From: Zhengitettix transpicula | Lineage: Eukaryota > Arthropoda > Insecta > Orthoptera > Tetrigidae | Reading direction: 5' to 3' | Assembly (NCBI GenBank): GCA_037074705.1 | Contig: JAYJMR010000018.1 | Location: 388,196-452,195 of the forward strand | DNA length: 64,000 nt | Shown: in pieces, positions 37,970-52,700 of the stretch | Layout of the letters: the number at the start of each line of letters is the position of its first letter | How positions within the stretch are numbered: position 1 is the stretch's first letter | The notes under the pieces: model-generated | The model's input: only the letters and a program-made list of their open reading frames with translations | Told to the model about the DNA's origin: nothing | The model's database searches: none | Translations under genes and position numbers: made by a program

Positions 37970-38009
<40 letters not shown>

Positions 38010-38192
38010 ACGACTGCCCGTTGTAATCTACGAACGTCTTCCTCGCCGCCGCACGCACGCAGCATAGCTGTTGCAAGCGAACATTAGTAAAAACTTACAA
38101 ATTAATATTCCGCGGATCGAATTATTTTATAATTTTAATTTCTTCTCTACTAAAGTTTCTTTACATGTATATATATATACACTCTTCTGTGA

Positions 38193-38239
<47 letters not shown>

Positions 38240-38422
38240 ACGACTGCCCGTTGTAATCTACGAACGTCTTCCTCGCCGCCGCACGCACGCAGCATAGCTG
38301 TTGCAAGCGAACATTAGTAAAAACTTACAAATTAATATTCCGCGGATCGAATTATTTTATAATTTTAATTTCTTCTCTACTAAAGTTTCTTTACATGTAT
38401 ATATATATACACTCTTCTGTGA

Positions 38423-38462
<40 letters not shown>

Positions 38463-38645
38463 ACGACTGCCCGTTGTAATCTACGAACGTCTTCCTCGCC
38501 GCCGCACGCACGCAGCATAGCTGTTGCAAGCGAACATTAGTAAAAACTTACAAATTAATATTCCGCGGATCGAATTATTTTATAATTTTAATTTCTTCTC
38601 TACTAAAGTTTCTTTACATGTATATATATATACACTCTTCTGTGA

Positions 38646-38689
<44 letters not shown>

Positions 38690-38872
38690 ACGACTGCCCG
38701 TTGTAATCTACGAACGTCTTCCTCGCCGCCGTACGCACGCAGCATAGCTGTTGCAAGCGAACATTAGTAAAAACTTACAAATTAATATTCCGCGGATCGA
38801 ATTATTTTATAATTTTAATTTCTTCTCTACTAAAGTTTCTTTACATGTATATATATATACACTCTTCTGTGA

Positions 38873-38921
<49 letters not shown>

Positions 38922-39316
38922 ACGACTGCCCGTTGTAATCTACGAACGTCTTCCTCGCCGCCGCACGCACGCAGCATAGCTGTTGCAAGCGAACATTAGT
39001 AAAAACTTACAAATTAATATTCCGCGGATCGAATTATTTTATAATTTTAATTTCTTCTCTACTAAAGTTTCTTTACATGTATATATATATACACTCTTCT
39101 GTGAGTTAAAAAAAAAAAAAAAAAAAAAAAAACACGACTGCCCGTTGTAATCTACGAACGTCTTCCTCGCCGCCGCACGCACGCAGCATAGCTGTTGCAA
39201 GCGAACATTAGTAAAAACTTACAAATTAATATTCCGCGGATCGAATTATTTTATAATTTTAATTTCTTCTCTACTAAAGTTTCTTTACATGTATATATAT
39301 ATACACTCTTCTGTGA

Positions 39317-39358
<42 letters not shown>

Positions 39359-39541
39359 ACGACTGCCCGTTGTAATCTACGAACGTCTTCCTCGCCGCCG
39401 CACGCACGCAGCATAGCTGTTGCAAGCGAACATTAGTAAAAACTTACAAATTAATATTCCGCGGATCGAATTATTTTATAATTTTAATTTCTTCTCTACT
39501 AAAGTTTCTTTACATGTATATATATATACACTCTTCTGTGA

Positions 39542-39587
<46 letters not shown>

Positions 39588-39770
39588 ACGACTGCCCGTT
39601 GTAATCTACGAACGTCTTCCTCGCCGCCGCACGCACGCAGCATAGCTGTTGCAAGCGAACATTAGTAAAAACTTACAAATTAATATTCCGCGGATCGAAT
39701 TATTTTATAATTTTAATTTCTTCTCTACTAAAGTTTCTTTACATGTATATATATATACACTCTTCTGTGA

Positions 39771-39815
<45 letters not shown>

Positions 39816-39998
39816 ACGACTGCCCGTTGTAATCTACGAACGTCTTCCTCGCCGCCGCACGCACGCAGCATAGCTGTTGCAAGCGAACATTAGTAAAAAC
39901 TTACAAATTAATATTCCGCGGATCGAATTATTTTATAATTTTAATTTCTTCTCTACTAAAGTTTCTTTACATGTATATATATATACACTCTTCTGTGA

Positions 39999-40038
<40 letters not shown>

Positions 40039-40221
40039 ACGACTGCCCGTTGTAATCTACGAACGTCTTCCTCGCCGCCGCACGCACGCAGCATAGCTGT
40101 TGCAAGCGAACATTAGTAAAAACTTACAAATTAATATTCCGCGGATCGAATTATTTTATAATTTTAATTTCTTCTCTACTAAAGTTTCTTTACATGTATA
40201 TATATATACACTCTTCTGTGA

Positions 40222-40266
<45 letters not shown>

Positions 40267-40449
40267 ACGACTGCCCGTTGTAATCTACGAACGTCTTCCT
40301 CGCCGCCGCACGCACGCAGCATAGCTGTTGCAAGCGAACATTAGTAAAAACTTACAAATTAATATTCCGCGGATCGAATTATTTTATAATTTTAATTTCT
40401 TCTCTACTAAAGTTTCTTTACATGTATATATATATACACTCTTCTGTGA

Positions 40450-40491
<42 letters not shown>

Positions 40492-40674
40492 ACGACTGCC
40501 CGTTGTAATCTACGAACGTCTTCCTCGCCGCCGCACGCACGCAGCATAGCTGTTGCAAGCGAACATTAGTAAAAACTTACAAATTAATATTCCGCGGATC
40601 GAATTATTTTATAATTTTAATTTCTTCTCTACTAAAGTTTCTTTACATGTATATATATATACACTCTTCTGTGA

Positions 40675-40715
<41 letters not shown>

Positions 40716-40898
40716 ACGACTGCCCGTTGTAATCTACGAACGTCTTCCTCGCCGCCGCACGCACGCAGCATAGCTGTTGCAAGCGAACATTAGTAAAAAC
40801 TTACAAATTAATATTCCGCGGATCGAATTATTTTATAATTTTAATTTCTTCTCTACTAAAGTTTCTTTACATGTATATATATATACACTCTTCTGTGA

Positions 40899-40946
<48 letters not shown>

Positions 40947-41129
40947 ACGACTGCCCGTTGTAATCTACGAACGTCTTCCTCGCCGCCGCACGCACGCAGC
41001 ATAGCTGTTGCAAGCGAACATTAGTAAAAACTTACAAATTAATATTCCGCGGATCGAATTATTTTATAATTTTAATTTCTTCTCTACTAAAGTTTCTTTA
41101 CATGTATATATATATACACTCTTCTGTGA

Positions 41130-41174
<45 letters not shown>

Positions 41175-41357
41175 ACGACTGCCCGTTGTAATCTACGAAC
41201 GTCTTCCTCGCCGCCGCACGCACGCAGCATAGCTGTTGCAAGCGAACATTAGTAAAAACTTACAAATTAATATTCCGCGGATCGAATTATTTTATAATTT
41301 TAATTTCTTCTCTACTAAAGTTTCTTTACATGTATATATATATACACTCTTCTGTGA

Positions 41358-41405
<48 letters not shown>

Positions 41406-41588
41406 ACGACTGCCCGTTGTAATCTACGAACGTCTTCCTCGCCGCCGCACGCACGCAGCATAGCTGTTGCAAGCGAACATTAGTAAAAACTTACAAATTA
41501 ATATTCCGCGGATCGAATTATTTTATAATTTTAATTTCTTCTCTACTAAAGTTTCTTTACATGTATATATATATACACTCTTCTGTGA

Positions 41589-41633
<45 letters not shown>

Positions 41634-41816
41634 ACGACTGCCCGTTGTAATCTACGAACGTCTTCCTCGCCGCCGCACGCACGCAGCATAGCTGTTGCAA
41701 GCGAACATTAGTAAAAACTTACAAATTAATATTCCGCGGATCGAATTATTTTATAATTTTAATTTCTTCTCTACTAAAGTTTCTTTACATGTATATATAT
41801 ATACACTCTTCTGTGA

Positions 41817-41865
<49 letters not shown>

Positions 41866-42048
41866 ACGACTGCCCGTTGTAATCTACGAACGTCTTCCTC
41901 GCCGCCGCACGCACGCAGCATAGCTGTTGCAAGCGAACATTAGTAAAAACTTACAAATTAATATTCCGCGGATCGAATTATTTTATAATTTTAATTTCTT
42001 CTCTACTAAAGTTTCTTTACATGTATATATATATACACTCTTCTGTGA

Positions 42049-42090
<42 letters not shown>

Positions 42091-42275
42091 ACGACTGCCC
42101 GTTGTAATCTACGAACGTCTTCCTCGCCGCCGCACGCACGCAGCATAGCTGTTGCAAGCGAACATTAGTAAAAACTTACAAATTAATATTCCGCGGATCG
42201 AATTATTTTATAATTTTAATTTCTTCTCTACTAAAGTTTCTTTACATTCATATATATATATACACTCTTCTGTGA

Positions 42276-42318
<43 letters not shown>

Positions 42319-42714
42319 ACGACTGCCCGTTGTAATCTACGAACGTCTTCCTCGCCGCCGCACGCACGCAGCAAAGCTGTTGCAAGCGAACATTAGTAAA
42401 AACTTACAAATTAATATTCCGCGGATCGAATTATTTTATAATTTTAATTTCTTCTCTACTAAAGTTTCTTTACATGTATATATATATACACTCTTCTGTG
42501 AGTTAAAAAAAAAAAAAAAAAAAAAAAAAACACGACTGCCCGTTGTAATCTACGAACGTCTTCCTCGCCGCCGCACGCACGCAGCATAGCTGTTGCAAGC
42601 GAACATTAGTAAAAACTTACAAATTAATATTCCGCGGATCGAATTATTTTATAATTTTAATTTCTTCTCTACTAAAGTTTCTTTACATGTATATATATAT
42701 ACACTCTTCTGTGA

Positions 42715-42763
<49 letters not shown>

Positions 42764-42946
42764 ACGACTGCCCGTTGTAATCTACGAACGTCTTCCTCGC
42801 CGCCGCACGCACGCAGCATAGCTGTTGCAAGCGAACATTAGTAAAAACTTACAAATTAATATTCCGCGGATCGAATTATTTTATAATTTTAATTTCTTCT
42901 CTACTAAAGTTTCTTTACATGTATATATATATACACTCTTCTGTGA

Positions 42947-42986
<40 letters not shown>

Positions 42987-43169
42987 ACGACTGCCCGTTG
43001 TAATCTACGAACGTCTTCCTCGCCGCCGCACGCACGCAGCATAGCTGTTGCAAGCGAACATTAGTAAAAACTTACAAATTAATATTCCGCGGATCGAATT
43101 ATTTTATAATTTTAATTTCTTCTCTACTAAAGTTTCTTTACATGTATATATATATACACTCTTCTGTGA

Positions 43170-43215
<46 letters not shown>

Positions 43216-43398
43216 ACGACTGCCCGTTGTAATCTACGAACGTCTTCCTCGCCGCCGCACGCACGCAGCATAGCTGTTGCAAGCGAACATTAGTAAAAAC
43301 TTACAAATTAATATTCCGCGGATCGAATTATTTTATAATTTTAATTTCTTCTCTACTAAAGTTTCTTTACATGTATATATATATACACTCTTCTGTGA

Positions 43399-43446
<48 letters not shown>

Positions 43447-43629
43447 ACGACTGCCCGTTGTAATCTACGAACGTCTTCCTCGCCGCCGCACGCACGCAGC
43501 ATAGCTGTTGCAAGCGAACATTAGTAAAAACTTACAAATTAATATTCCGCGGATCGAATTATTTTATAATTTTAATTTCTTCTCTACTAAAGTTTCTTTA
43601 CATGTATATATATATACACTCTTCTGTGA

Positions 43630-43676
<47 letters not shown>

Positions 43677-43859
43677 ACGACTGCCCGTTGTAATCTACGA
43701 ACGTCTTCCTCGCCGCCGCACGCACGCAGCATAGCTGTTGCAAGCGAACATTAGTAAAAACTTACAAATTAATATTCCGCGGATCGAATTATTTTATAAT
43801 TTTAATTTCTTCTCTACTAAAGTTTCTTTACATGTATATATATATACACTCTTCTGTGA

Positions 43860-43904
<45 letters not shown>

Positions 43905-44087
43905 ACGACTGCCCGTTGTAATCTACGAACGTCTTCCTCGCCGCCGCACGCACGCAGCATAGCTGTTGCAAGCGAACATTAGTAAAAACTTACAAATTAA
44001 TATTCCGCGGATCGAATTATTTTATAATTTTAATTTCTTCTCTACTAAAGTTTCTTTACATGTATATATATATACACTCTTCTGTGA

Positions 44088-44135
<48 letters not shown>

Positions 44136-44320
44136 ACGACTGCCCGTTGTAATCTACGAACGTCTTCCTCGCCGCCGCACGCACGCAGCATAGCTGTTGC
44201 AAGCGAACATTAGTAAAAACTTACAAATTAATATTCCGCGGATCGAATTATTTTATAATTTTAATTTCTTCTCTACTAAAGTTTCTTTACATGTATATAT
44301 ATATATACACTCTTCTGTGA

Positions 44321-44363
<43 letters not shown>

Positions 44364-44546
44364 ACGACTGCCCGTTGTAATCTACGAACGTCTTCCTCGC
44401 CGCCGCACGCACGCAGCATAGCTGTTGCAAGCGAACATTAGTAAAAACTTACAAATTAATATTCCGCGGATCGAATTATTTTATAATTTTAATTTCTTCT
44501 CTACTAAAGTTTCTTTACATGTATATATATATACACTCTTCTGTGA

Positions 44547-44590
<44 letters not shown>

Positions 44591-44773
44591 ACGACTGCCC
44601 GTTGTAATCTACGAACGTCTTCCTCGCCGCCGCACGCACGCAGCATAGCTGTTGCAAGCGAACATTAGTAAAAACTTACAAATTAATATTCCGCGGATCG
44701 AATTATTTTATAATTTTAATTTCTTCTCTACTAAAGTTTCTTTACATGTATATATATATACACTCTTCTGTGA

Positions 44774-44818
<45 letters not shown>

Positions 44819-44999
44819 ACGACTGCCCGTTGTAATCTACGAACGTCTTCCTCGCCGCCGCACGCACGCAGCATAGCTGTTGCAAGCGAACATTAGTAAA
44901 AACTTACAAATTAATATTCCGCGGATCGAATTATTTTATAATTTTAATTTCTTCTCTACTAAAGTTTCTTTACATGTATATATATACACTCTTCTGTGA

Positions 45000-45038
<39 letters not shown>

Positions 45039-45432
45039 ACGACTGCCCGTTGTAATCTACGAACGTCTTCCTCGCCGCCGCACGCACGCAGCATAGCTGT
45101 TGCAAGCGAACATTAGTAAAAACTTACAAATTAATATTCCGCGGATCGAATTATTTTATAATTTTAATTTCTTCTCTACTAAAGTTTCTTTACATGTATA
45201 TATATATACACTCTTCTGTGAGTTAAAAAAAAAAAAAAAAAAAAAAAACACGACTGCCCGTTGTAATCTACGAACGTCTTCCTCGCCGCCGCACGCACGC
45301 AGCATAGCTGTTGCAAGCGAACATTAGTAAAAACTTACAAATTAATATTCCGCGGATCGAATTATTTTATAATTTTAATTTCTTCTCTACTAAAGTTTCT
45401 TTACATGTATATATATATACACTCTTCTGTGA

Positions 45433-45472
<40 letters not shown>

Positions 45473-45655
45473 ACGACTGCCCGTTGTAATCTACGAACGT
45501 CTTCCTCGCCGCCGCACGCACGCAGCATAGCTGTTGCAAGCGAACATTAGTAAAAACTTACAAATTAATATTCCGCGGATCGAATTATTTTATAATTTTA
45601 ATTTCTTCTCTACTAAAGTTTCTTTACATGTATATATATATACACTCTTCTGTGA

Positions 45656-45703
<48 letters not shown>

Positions 45704-45886
45704 ACGACTGCCCGTTGTAATCTACGAACGTCTTCCTCGCCGCCGCACGCACGCAGCATAGCTGTTGCAAGCGAACATTAGTAAAAACTTACAAATTAAT
45801 ATTCCGCGGATCGAATTATTTTATAATTTTAATTTCTTCTCTACTAAAGTTTCTTTACATGTATATATATATACACTCTTCTGTGA

Positions 45887-45929
<43 letters not shown>

Positions 45930-46312
45930 ACGACTGCCCGTTGTAATCTACGAACGTCTTCCTCGCCGCCGCACGCACGCAGCATAGCTGTTGCAAGCGA
46001 ACATTAGTAAAAACTTACAAATTAATATTCCGCGGATCGAATTATTTTATAATTTTAATTTCTTCTCTACTAAAGTTTCTTTACATGTATATATATATAC
46101 ACTCTTCTGTGAGTTAAAAAAAAAAAAACACGACTGCCCGTTGTAATCTACGAACGTCTTCCTCGCCGCCGCACGCACGCAGCATAGCTGTTGCAAGCGA
46201 ACATTAGTAAAAACTTACAAATTAATATTCCGCGGATCGAATTATTTTATAATTTTAATTTCTTCTCTACTAAAGTTTCTTTACATGTATATATATATAC
46301 ACTCTTCTGTGA

Positions 46313-46352
<40 letters not shown>

Positions 46353-46537
46353 ACGACTGCCCGTTGTAATCTACGAACGTCTTCCTCGCCGCCGCACGCA
46401 CGCAGCATAGCTGTTGCAAGCGAACATTAGTAAAAACTTACAAATTAATATTCCGCGGATCGAATTATTTTATAATTTTAATTTCTTCTCTACTAAAGTT
46501 TCTTTACATGTATATATATATATACACTCTTCTGTGA

Positions 46538-46582
<45 letters not shown>

Positions 46583-46765
46583 ACGACTGCCCGTTGTAAT
46601 CTACGAACGTCTTCCTCGCCGCCGCACGCACGCAGCATAGCTGTTGCAAGCGAACATTAGTAAAAACTTACAAATTAATATTCCGCGGATCGAATTATTT
46701 TATAATTTTAATTTCTTCTCTACTAAAGTTTCTTTACATGTATATATATATACACTCTTCTGTGA

Positions 46766-46803
<38 letters not shown>
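29149..46803 (+). repeat. Satellite array C: partial unit plus about 78 units
   Basis: This array has the same unit and orientation as array A. It opens with a truncated unit and ends in poly(A) against the locus 4 flank. Spacing is even (222-228 bp, mostly 225-226) from about 29503 to 36045 and more variable afterwards (200-232). Variants include C to T at 29253 and 38732, loss of CACGACTGCC after poly(A) near 36200, G to T at 36249, T to A at 42374, an altered ATTCATAT at about 42247, and TA-microsatellite length changes near 44295, 44985 and 46515. The shortest poly(A), about 13, is at 46116-46128. Confidence 0.95.
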
Positions 46804-46806
<3 letters not shown>

Positions 46807-47391
46807 ACCATTTTTTTTTACTTCTATATATATTTAAATAAATAAATATATATTTAAAAAATGGGGAAAATTTTTAAATGTCGCGTACATGTGAGCGCGT
46901 ACTGTTTAAAGACAAATATTAACTTTGTTTACAAAGACCGCGTAACAATGGAAACGTCAACGTGAAAAATTGTAACCGTTATCAATTCCACTTAATTCGC
47001 ACCGAACTCTGACTGTCTATTCGTTTCTTAGACGACGTCATTTCTTTTTTGCTCAATTTGACGGAACTCGTGTGTTTACGTGAGGAATTTAATTTTTTTC
47101 TCTTACATTTACGTATCACCCTGCAGCGAGTGCAGGTAATTGCCGCTAGGTGGGGACGTACTGTAACAATAAAACTGTTGATACATTTCAAATATTTTTA
47201 TCTTTGAAGCCAATTGTTTCCTTTCCCGCGATATTTAAGCATTCGACGGTTGACCTCACTTTCCGATCAGGATTTCAGGCGTTTCGCGGGGACCGCGTGT
47301 TTCGACGTATTGCCGCAGAAACATTTAACAATGCTCCCCGTTGATTACAATGGTGTCCGGAATAAAAGACCGTCCCGATCGAGGAATCTTT
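46804..47391 (+). promoter_or_regulatory. U2 locus 4 upstream flank and presumed promoter
   Basis: This 588-bp flank matches loci 2 and 3 apart from at least one substitution, G to T at 47140. The boundary inverted repeat is at 46808-46864. Confidence 0.6.
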
Positions 47392-47428
47392 ATCGCTTCT
47401 CGGCCTTTTGGCTAAGATCAAAGTGTAG
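47392..47428 (+). pseudogene. U2 snRNA locus 4, 5' fragment (interrupted by retrotransposon)
   Basis: The first 37 nt of U2 end at GTAG, the same breakpoint as at locus 1. The rest of the gene continues at 53125. Confidence 0.93.
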
Positions 47429-48529
47429 TTACTTGGTCTTTCCAACTGTTCTGAACATTCGTTGTATCTATATCTATCCCTTTTCATTATCCGTGACACA
47501 AGAGAACACATCTGTCTTATAGACAGTGGCGTACTTGTACGAGCTTGAGTGTCGCACTTCCGCAGCAGGAGAGAACACTTTAACCGTTTTTTCGGTTAAC
47601 GGCGCTCCTAGAGCGAGCTTAACTGCTGCATTTCCTCCACCTTATTAATCCTCGCCAAACCTACCAAATTTCATACCCCTACCACCCACCGTTCTTGAAT
47701 TATCCCGCCCTAAAATCTTACCTCTCACATTCCCCTTATCCAGGCCGGGCCATATAAGCCCTGCTCCACTCCTCCAGTGTAAGTCGCACCAGAAGTCTAG
47801 TGTACTTACTACCCAATAACCTTATCGTTTCTCTTCACTTGTTGTGGCATTTTGCCTCGTTTTGTTGTGACTTTGTACTTTGGCGAATCAGCCAAAAACC
47901 ACAAAGCTCACGTTTTTCGTTTTTCTTTAAACTTTGTTCCTTGTTTTTTCATTTCGTCTTGTTCCTTGGCGAATTAGCCAAGGCCGACAAGTCTTTGTCA
48001 CGTAAGCAACTTGAACTCCAGTGTAAGTCACACTGAAAGTCTAGTGTGCTTATTATCCAACAGCCCTATCGTTGCTGTTGACTTGTTGCATTCTGCTTTG
48101 CTTGGTTTTATCTTGACTTTGTACTTTGGCGAATCAGCCAAAGATCACAAAGCTCACGACTTTCGTTTTTACATCAACTTTGTCTATTGATTCTTGTTTC
48201 GTCTTGTTCCTTGGCGAATCAGCCAAGGCCGACAAGTCATTGTCGCGTAAGCAACTTGCTTTACGCTTTACCCTTTTCCGGCGAGACCAAAGGCTAATAA
48301 AGGCCCTGATTGACAATCAGGAAACGCCGTCTGTCTGTGACAGCTCTATTAGCAAGTCCTACCTCTCACGTCCCATCGTGGTCTCTGGGCAATTTCGCTA
48401 GTTCACTAGCGATAGATAAGAGAGGAGGGCGAAAACCACAAGTGTCGCGTGGGTGAAACCAGCCCTTCGGGGTCGTACTTGTGGTTGGGGATTTGTCAAC
48501 CCCAAATCCCTTGAACCCACGTGTCAAAC
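47429..48529 (+). promoter_or_regulatory. Retrotransposon copy 2 5' untranslated region
   Basis: This leader matches copy 1 with one added T near 48180. The tandem duplication lies at 47774-48260. The four covarying hairpins lie at 47871-47906, 47958-47991, 48117-48152 and 48203-48236, and all are unchanged. The 9-bp stem enclosing a UUCG loop is at 48435-48485. Confidence 0.75.
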
Positions 48530-49735
48530 ATGGAAGGGACCGGCCAGTCGGCCAGCCCCATCATGAATTCGGATGCCAGGGAAGACCCTGGACCAAACAT
48601 CCAACCGAAAACCTCGTTTGCGGCAATCGCTGCCAGAAATGCTCTGAACCTCACGCCTACGAGCAATGTAGGATATGATAGGCGGCGCGCTGTAAAGTGC
48701 ACCCCTACCATCGGAACGCAAATGATCACGGACGAAATTAAGAAAAGCTTCGCCAATAGCCTCAGCCGTAATATAGACGCAACAGTAGCCGATATTACGG
48801 CTATGAGACAAGTAAATAACGAGATACATGTTGTCCTGGCCTCACCAACGTTAGTTGATAAATTAATTCGAAAGTCACCATTTTTAGTCGACGAAACAGA
48901 ATTTAAAGTCACCGCTTTCGTACCCAGAAACACCAAAATATGGATATATAACCCATCCATAATGATAGATGCGGCTACCATTAAAGCCAAACTTGCAGAA
49001 CATTGCGAAATATTGCACGTTGGCGACATAACTGACAATTTCGGGTTCCAGACGGGGAAAATGTTCGGATACGTGAAAGGGGACAAGATCCCCAGCGCTA
49101 TATTTATAGGGGCCGTTAAAATCAACATTACTTACCAAGGGATGGAAAGACGGTGCCGCCTATGCCAGGCGCTGGACCACGTTGCAGGAGCCTGCCCTGA
49201 GAGGCAGTGTTTTAATTGCAAAAATAAGGGACACGTCAGTGAAGACTGCACAATGGGGTGCAAATGGTGTGGCTCGGCTGACCACCGTGGGAAAGACTGT
49301 CCAGCCAACAAAATTGGGATTGAGTCAACGATAAAATTTCCAGAAATAGCCCGCCCCGATAAAAAGCAGAAAAATAAACTACAAATCCCCGCCAATGAGA
49401 GGGACGAAGTTGACCCGATGGAGACAGACAAAACCACCACTACCGCCAAAGAAGATGAGAATGGACAAATACTAGAGGAATTGATCGCGGAATTTAAAAC
49501 ACCAACAGCGCCACCAGCCAAGGAGAGAAAAAACGCAAATCCTCCTGAGGAAATGGAAACACAAACAAACATAGTGAGTGACAGCTCCTCGGACGAGAAA
49601 GGAAGCGAATCTCAGCCCAAAAGAAAAAGGAGAACGAAAGCTGCGGTGAAAGCAAAAGCCCCGGCAGCACCACAGGACATAAGCAAAAAGCTGAAAAGCG
49701 CTGGCCCATCAATGCCAATAATAGAAGACCAATAA
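48530..49735 (+). CDS. Retrotransposon ORF1: gag-like protein with three CCHC knuckles (copy 2)
   Basis: The ATG at 48530 gives 401 aa, identical in sequence to copy 1. The only nearby change (C to T at 48524) is upstream of the ATG, which is consistent with the ATG rather than the GTG at 48521 being the true start. Three CCHC knuckles and the basic C-terminal patch are intact. The TAATG overlap with ORF2 is preserved. Confidence 0.87.
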   Translation: MEGTGQSASPIMNSDAREDPGPNIQPKTSFAAIAARNALNLTPTSNVGYDRRRAVKCTPTIGTQMITDEIKKSFANSLSRNIDATVADITAMRQVNNEIHVVLASPTLVDKLIRKSPFLVDETEFKVTAFVPRNTKIWIYNPSIMIDAATIKAKLAEHCEILHVGDITDNFGFQTGKMFGYVKGDKIPSAIFIGAVKINITYQGMERRCRLCQALDHVAGACPERQCFNCKNKGHVSEDCTMGCKWCGSADHRGKDCPANKIGIESTIKFPEIARPDKKQKNKLQIPANERDEVDPMETDKTTTTAKEDENGQILEELIAEFKTPTAPPAKERKNANPPEEMETQTNIVSDSSSDEKGSESQPKRKRRTKAAVKAKAPAAPQDISKKLKSAGPSMPIIEDQ

Positions 49736-52700
49736 TGGCAGAACACAACATAGAAGAAATCACGAAAACTTTCTACGAAAGTACAAACTCAATCGCCCGC
49801 ATAGATGACATCTTACTTATCAGATTTCCGCCCCTAAACCACGCTGAATGCACGGAGGACGGCTGCCAGCGTGTATTTAAGGCCACCAATTGGGCCACGA
49901 CTAAACAGTCATTAAAAAGACACTTAAACAGAGAGCATAACGTCATGACCACAAAAGACGTTAACATATGCAAGACGTGTGGGAAACAACTTGGACTTAG
50001 GCCCACAGCACATACGTGTCCAGGCGCAGTACAGGACACGAACACCACACAAGGAAATCCAACACCACATGAGACAGCAGAATTCCTATGTGATAGATGC
50101 CCGCAGTCATTTACCACAAAGAGAGGCCTGCAGAACCACATTGCCGCCCACGCCATGCGATCCCTCACGGAAAGCCGCCAGTCCCACAACCCGCTGCCGA
50201 CTCACCAGCCACCCCCAGCCCATCACAAGGCCTCCCTTCAAGCGGAGGAACCTAACCCTGAGCCAGCCCCGCCTGACAGTGGAGACGATGATGACGAGGA
50301 AGAAGAATTAAGCCAAGTCCAATCATACCGAAGAATACTTAGAACTCTACTATCAGAGGACGCAAGCAACGAAAAATGGTCACTATTCTCGGACGTCCTG
50401 GAATCAGTGACCAAAAAAGTACAAGAGGCTGTAAACCTACCGCAGCCCACAAACACGCCAAGGAAAGTGAGACAAGCAGACATAACCGACTGCGAGTTCA
50501 TCCAAAAATTATACAGGCGAAACAGACGCCGAGCAGTCAGACTCATCCTGGAAGGCGAAGGCCAGAAATGCCCCCTAGAGGCCGAAACAGTTAAGAGGCA
50601 TTTTAGCGAAACATGGAGCCGGACGTCATGTGACAGCGAGATATTCGCCGACGAACACCCACAGCCGCGAAGCCCGGTAATGACAGGAGGATTTTCAGCC
50701 AAAGAAGTGGAAAATAAACTGAAACGATGCGAAAACACCGCCCCAGGAGATGACAGGCTGTCATACAGCCATTGGCGATCGGTCGACCCAGAGGGCAAAC
50801 TCCTGGCAATAATATTTAACATCTGCGCGAAATACAGGAAAATCCCGCAAGCCTGGAAATCGGCCAGGACTGTATTAATTCACAAAAACGGAAATCCAAA
50901 CGAAGTCACTAACTACAGGCCTATCTCGCTGCTAAGGACTGTATATAAATTATACGCGGGCCTATTAACCAACAGAATCAAAGCCTGGGTCACGAAGCAC
51001 GCGGTCCTCTCACATTCGCAGAAAGGGTTCCTCCCGTACGACGGCGTGTTTGAACACCACTATGCCCTAACCAACTACCTGGAAACAGCAAAGAGAACAC
51101 ATTCAGACATCTGCATTGCATGGTTAGACATATGCAATGCATTCGGCACCATCCCCCATGAGGCGATCACTGCTGCTCTTCGGCACGGGCACGCGGGAGA
51201 AGAAATCACGGCGATAATTAACGACATCTATACAGACAGCACTACCACCATAGTCCTCGAAGACGGCGAAACGGAACCCATACCTGTCCAATCAGGGGTG
51301 AGGCAGGGGTGCCCTCTAAGTGGGATGCTCTTTAACCTAGCGGTAAACCCGCTCCTACAAAAGGCCGAACAAGATCAAAATGCGGCGGCACACGCCGTTC
51401 TAGCGTTTGCAGACGACATCTGCCTAATTGCCAAGGACCCCTGCACACTCCAAAACCGGATAAACTCAATAACAACAGCGGCAAAAACAATAAACCTAAA
51501 GTTTAACGCCCACAAATGCAGAGCAATGCACTTCAGCGGAGCTAGCCCAGTAGGCTGTCGGGCGACGAATATCACACTGGAAGGAGAAAACATAAGCACA
51601 GTCAACTCCCATGAACCAGTTACCTTCCTTGGAAAACCCTTTGGGCACAACATTATATCCGACTGGTCGACACTGCGGAATTACATAGAAACGGCAGAGG
51701 CGATTCTAACATCCAGCCTCGCCCCATGGCAACGTCTCGACGCCATAAAATCGTTCTTTTTCCCCATAACCCAATTCGCCCTGAGGACTGGCGCATTAAC
51801 AAAGGGCGATTGGAAAAAACTAGATAACTACATACGCCCTCTGATAAAACGCACGTTAAACGTTCCGTCCCGCGCCTCAAATCATTACATCTACGGGTCT
51901 AGGCAATCCGGCTGCCTGGGAATTCCAGAGTCCGGAATTGATTGTGACATAATGGCGGTCGACGGGGCCTACAAGCTCTTAACATCCCCCGACCCCGTCA
52001 TTAGGTCACTGGCAATCGAAGACCTCAAGAACACAATAAAAGACAGAACGGGGCAAGATGCAAGCGACCGGACAACAGACTCGTACTTGAACGGAGCACA
52101 AGACGGAATATTCAGGGATACAACGAACAAAAGAAAAAACACATGGACCCGGGCGAGAACGGCAACTAGGTTCCTCAAATGTGAATGGGCAACCGGACCT
52201 GACATTCGGATCACGATAGAAAACATCGTCCTCTACAGCAGACACAGGAACCTAGTTTGCCGGACCCTCCGGAATGCACACCAAGCGCGACATATAAGAA
52301 CTCTACATGAGGCCCCACACCAGGGGAAAGTGTGCGAAACCATCGCCCTTAGCCGCACGAGCAGCCACTTTCTCCTAACAGGCAGATACACGAGGTTCGC
52401 CGACTGGCGCTTTATTCACCGGGCGAGGCTAGGACTTGTCCCACTAAACGGATACCGGTTTAACGAAGGCCCAAAGACATGCCGGCGCTGTAATATCAGG
52501 GATGAAACACTACCGCACGTAACGAACCACTGCCCGGCGCATAACAGAGCTATCCTCCTGCGACACAACGCCATAGTGGAAAGGATCAAAGCAGCAGCAA
52601 CCGGTAAAATCCGGCTAATCGCTGAAAATAGACCGGTGGCTGAAGGCAGCCTACTACGACCTGACCTCCTTCTAGTTAAACAGCGAACGGCGTTCATCGT

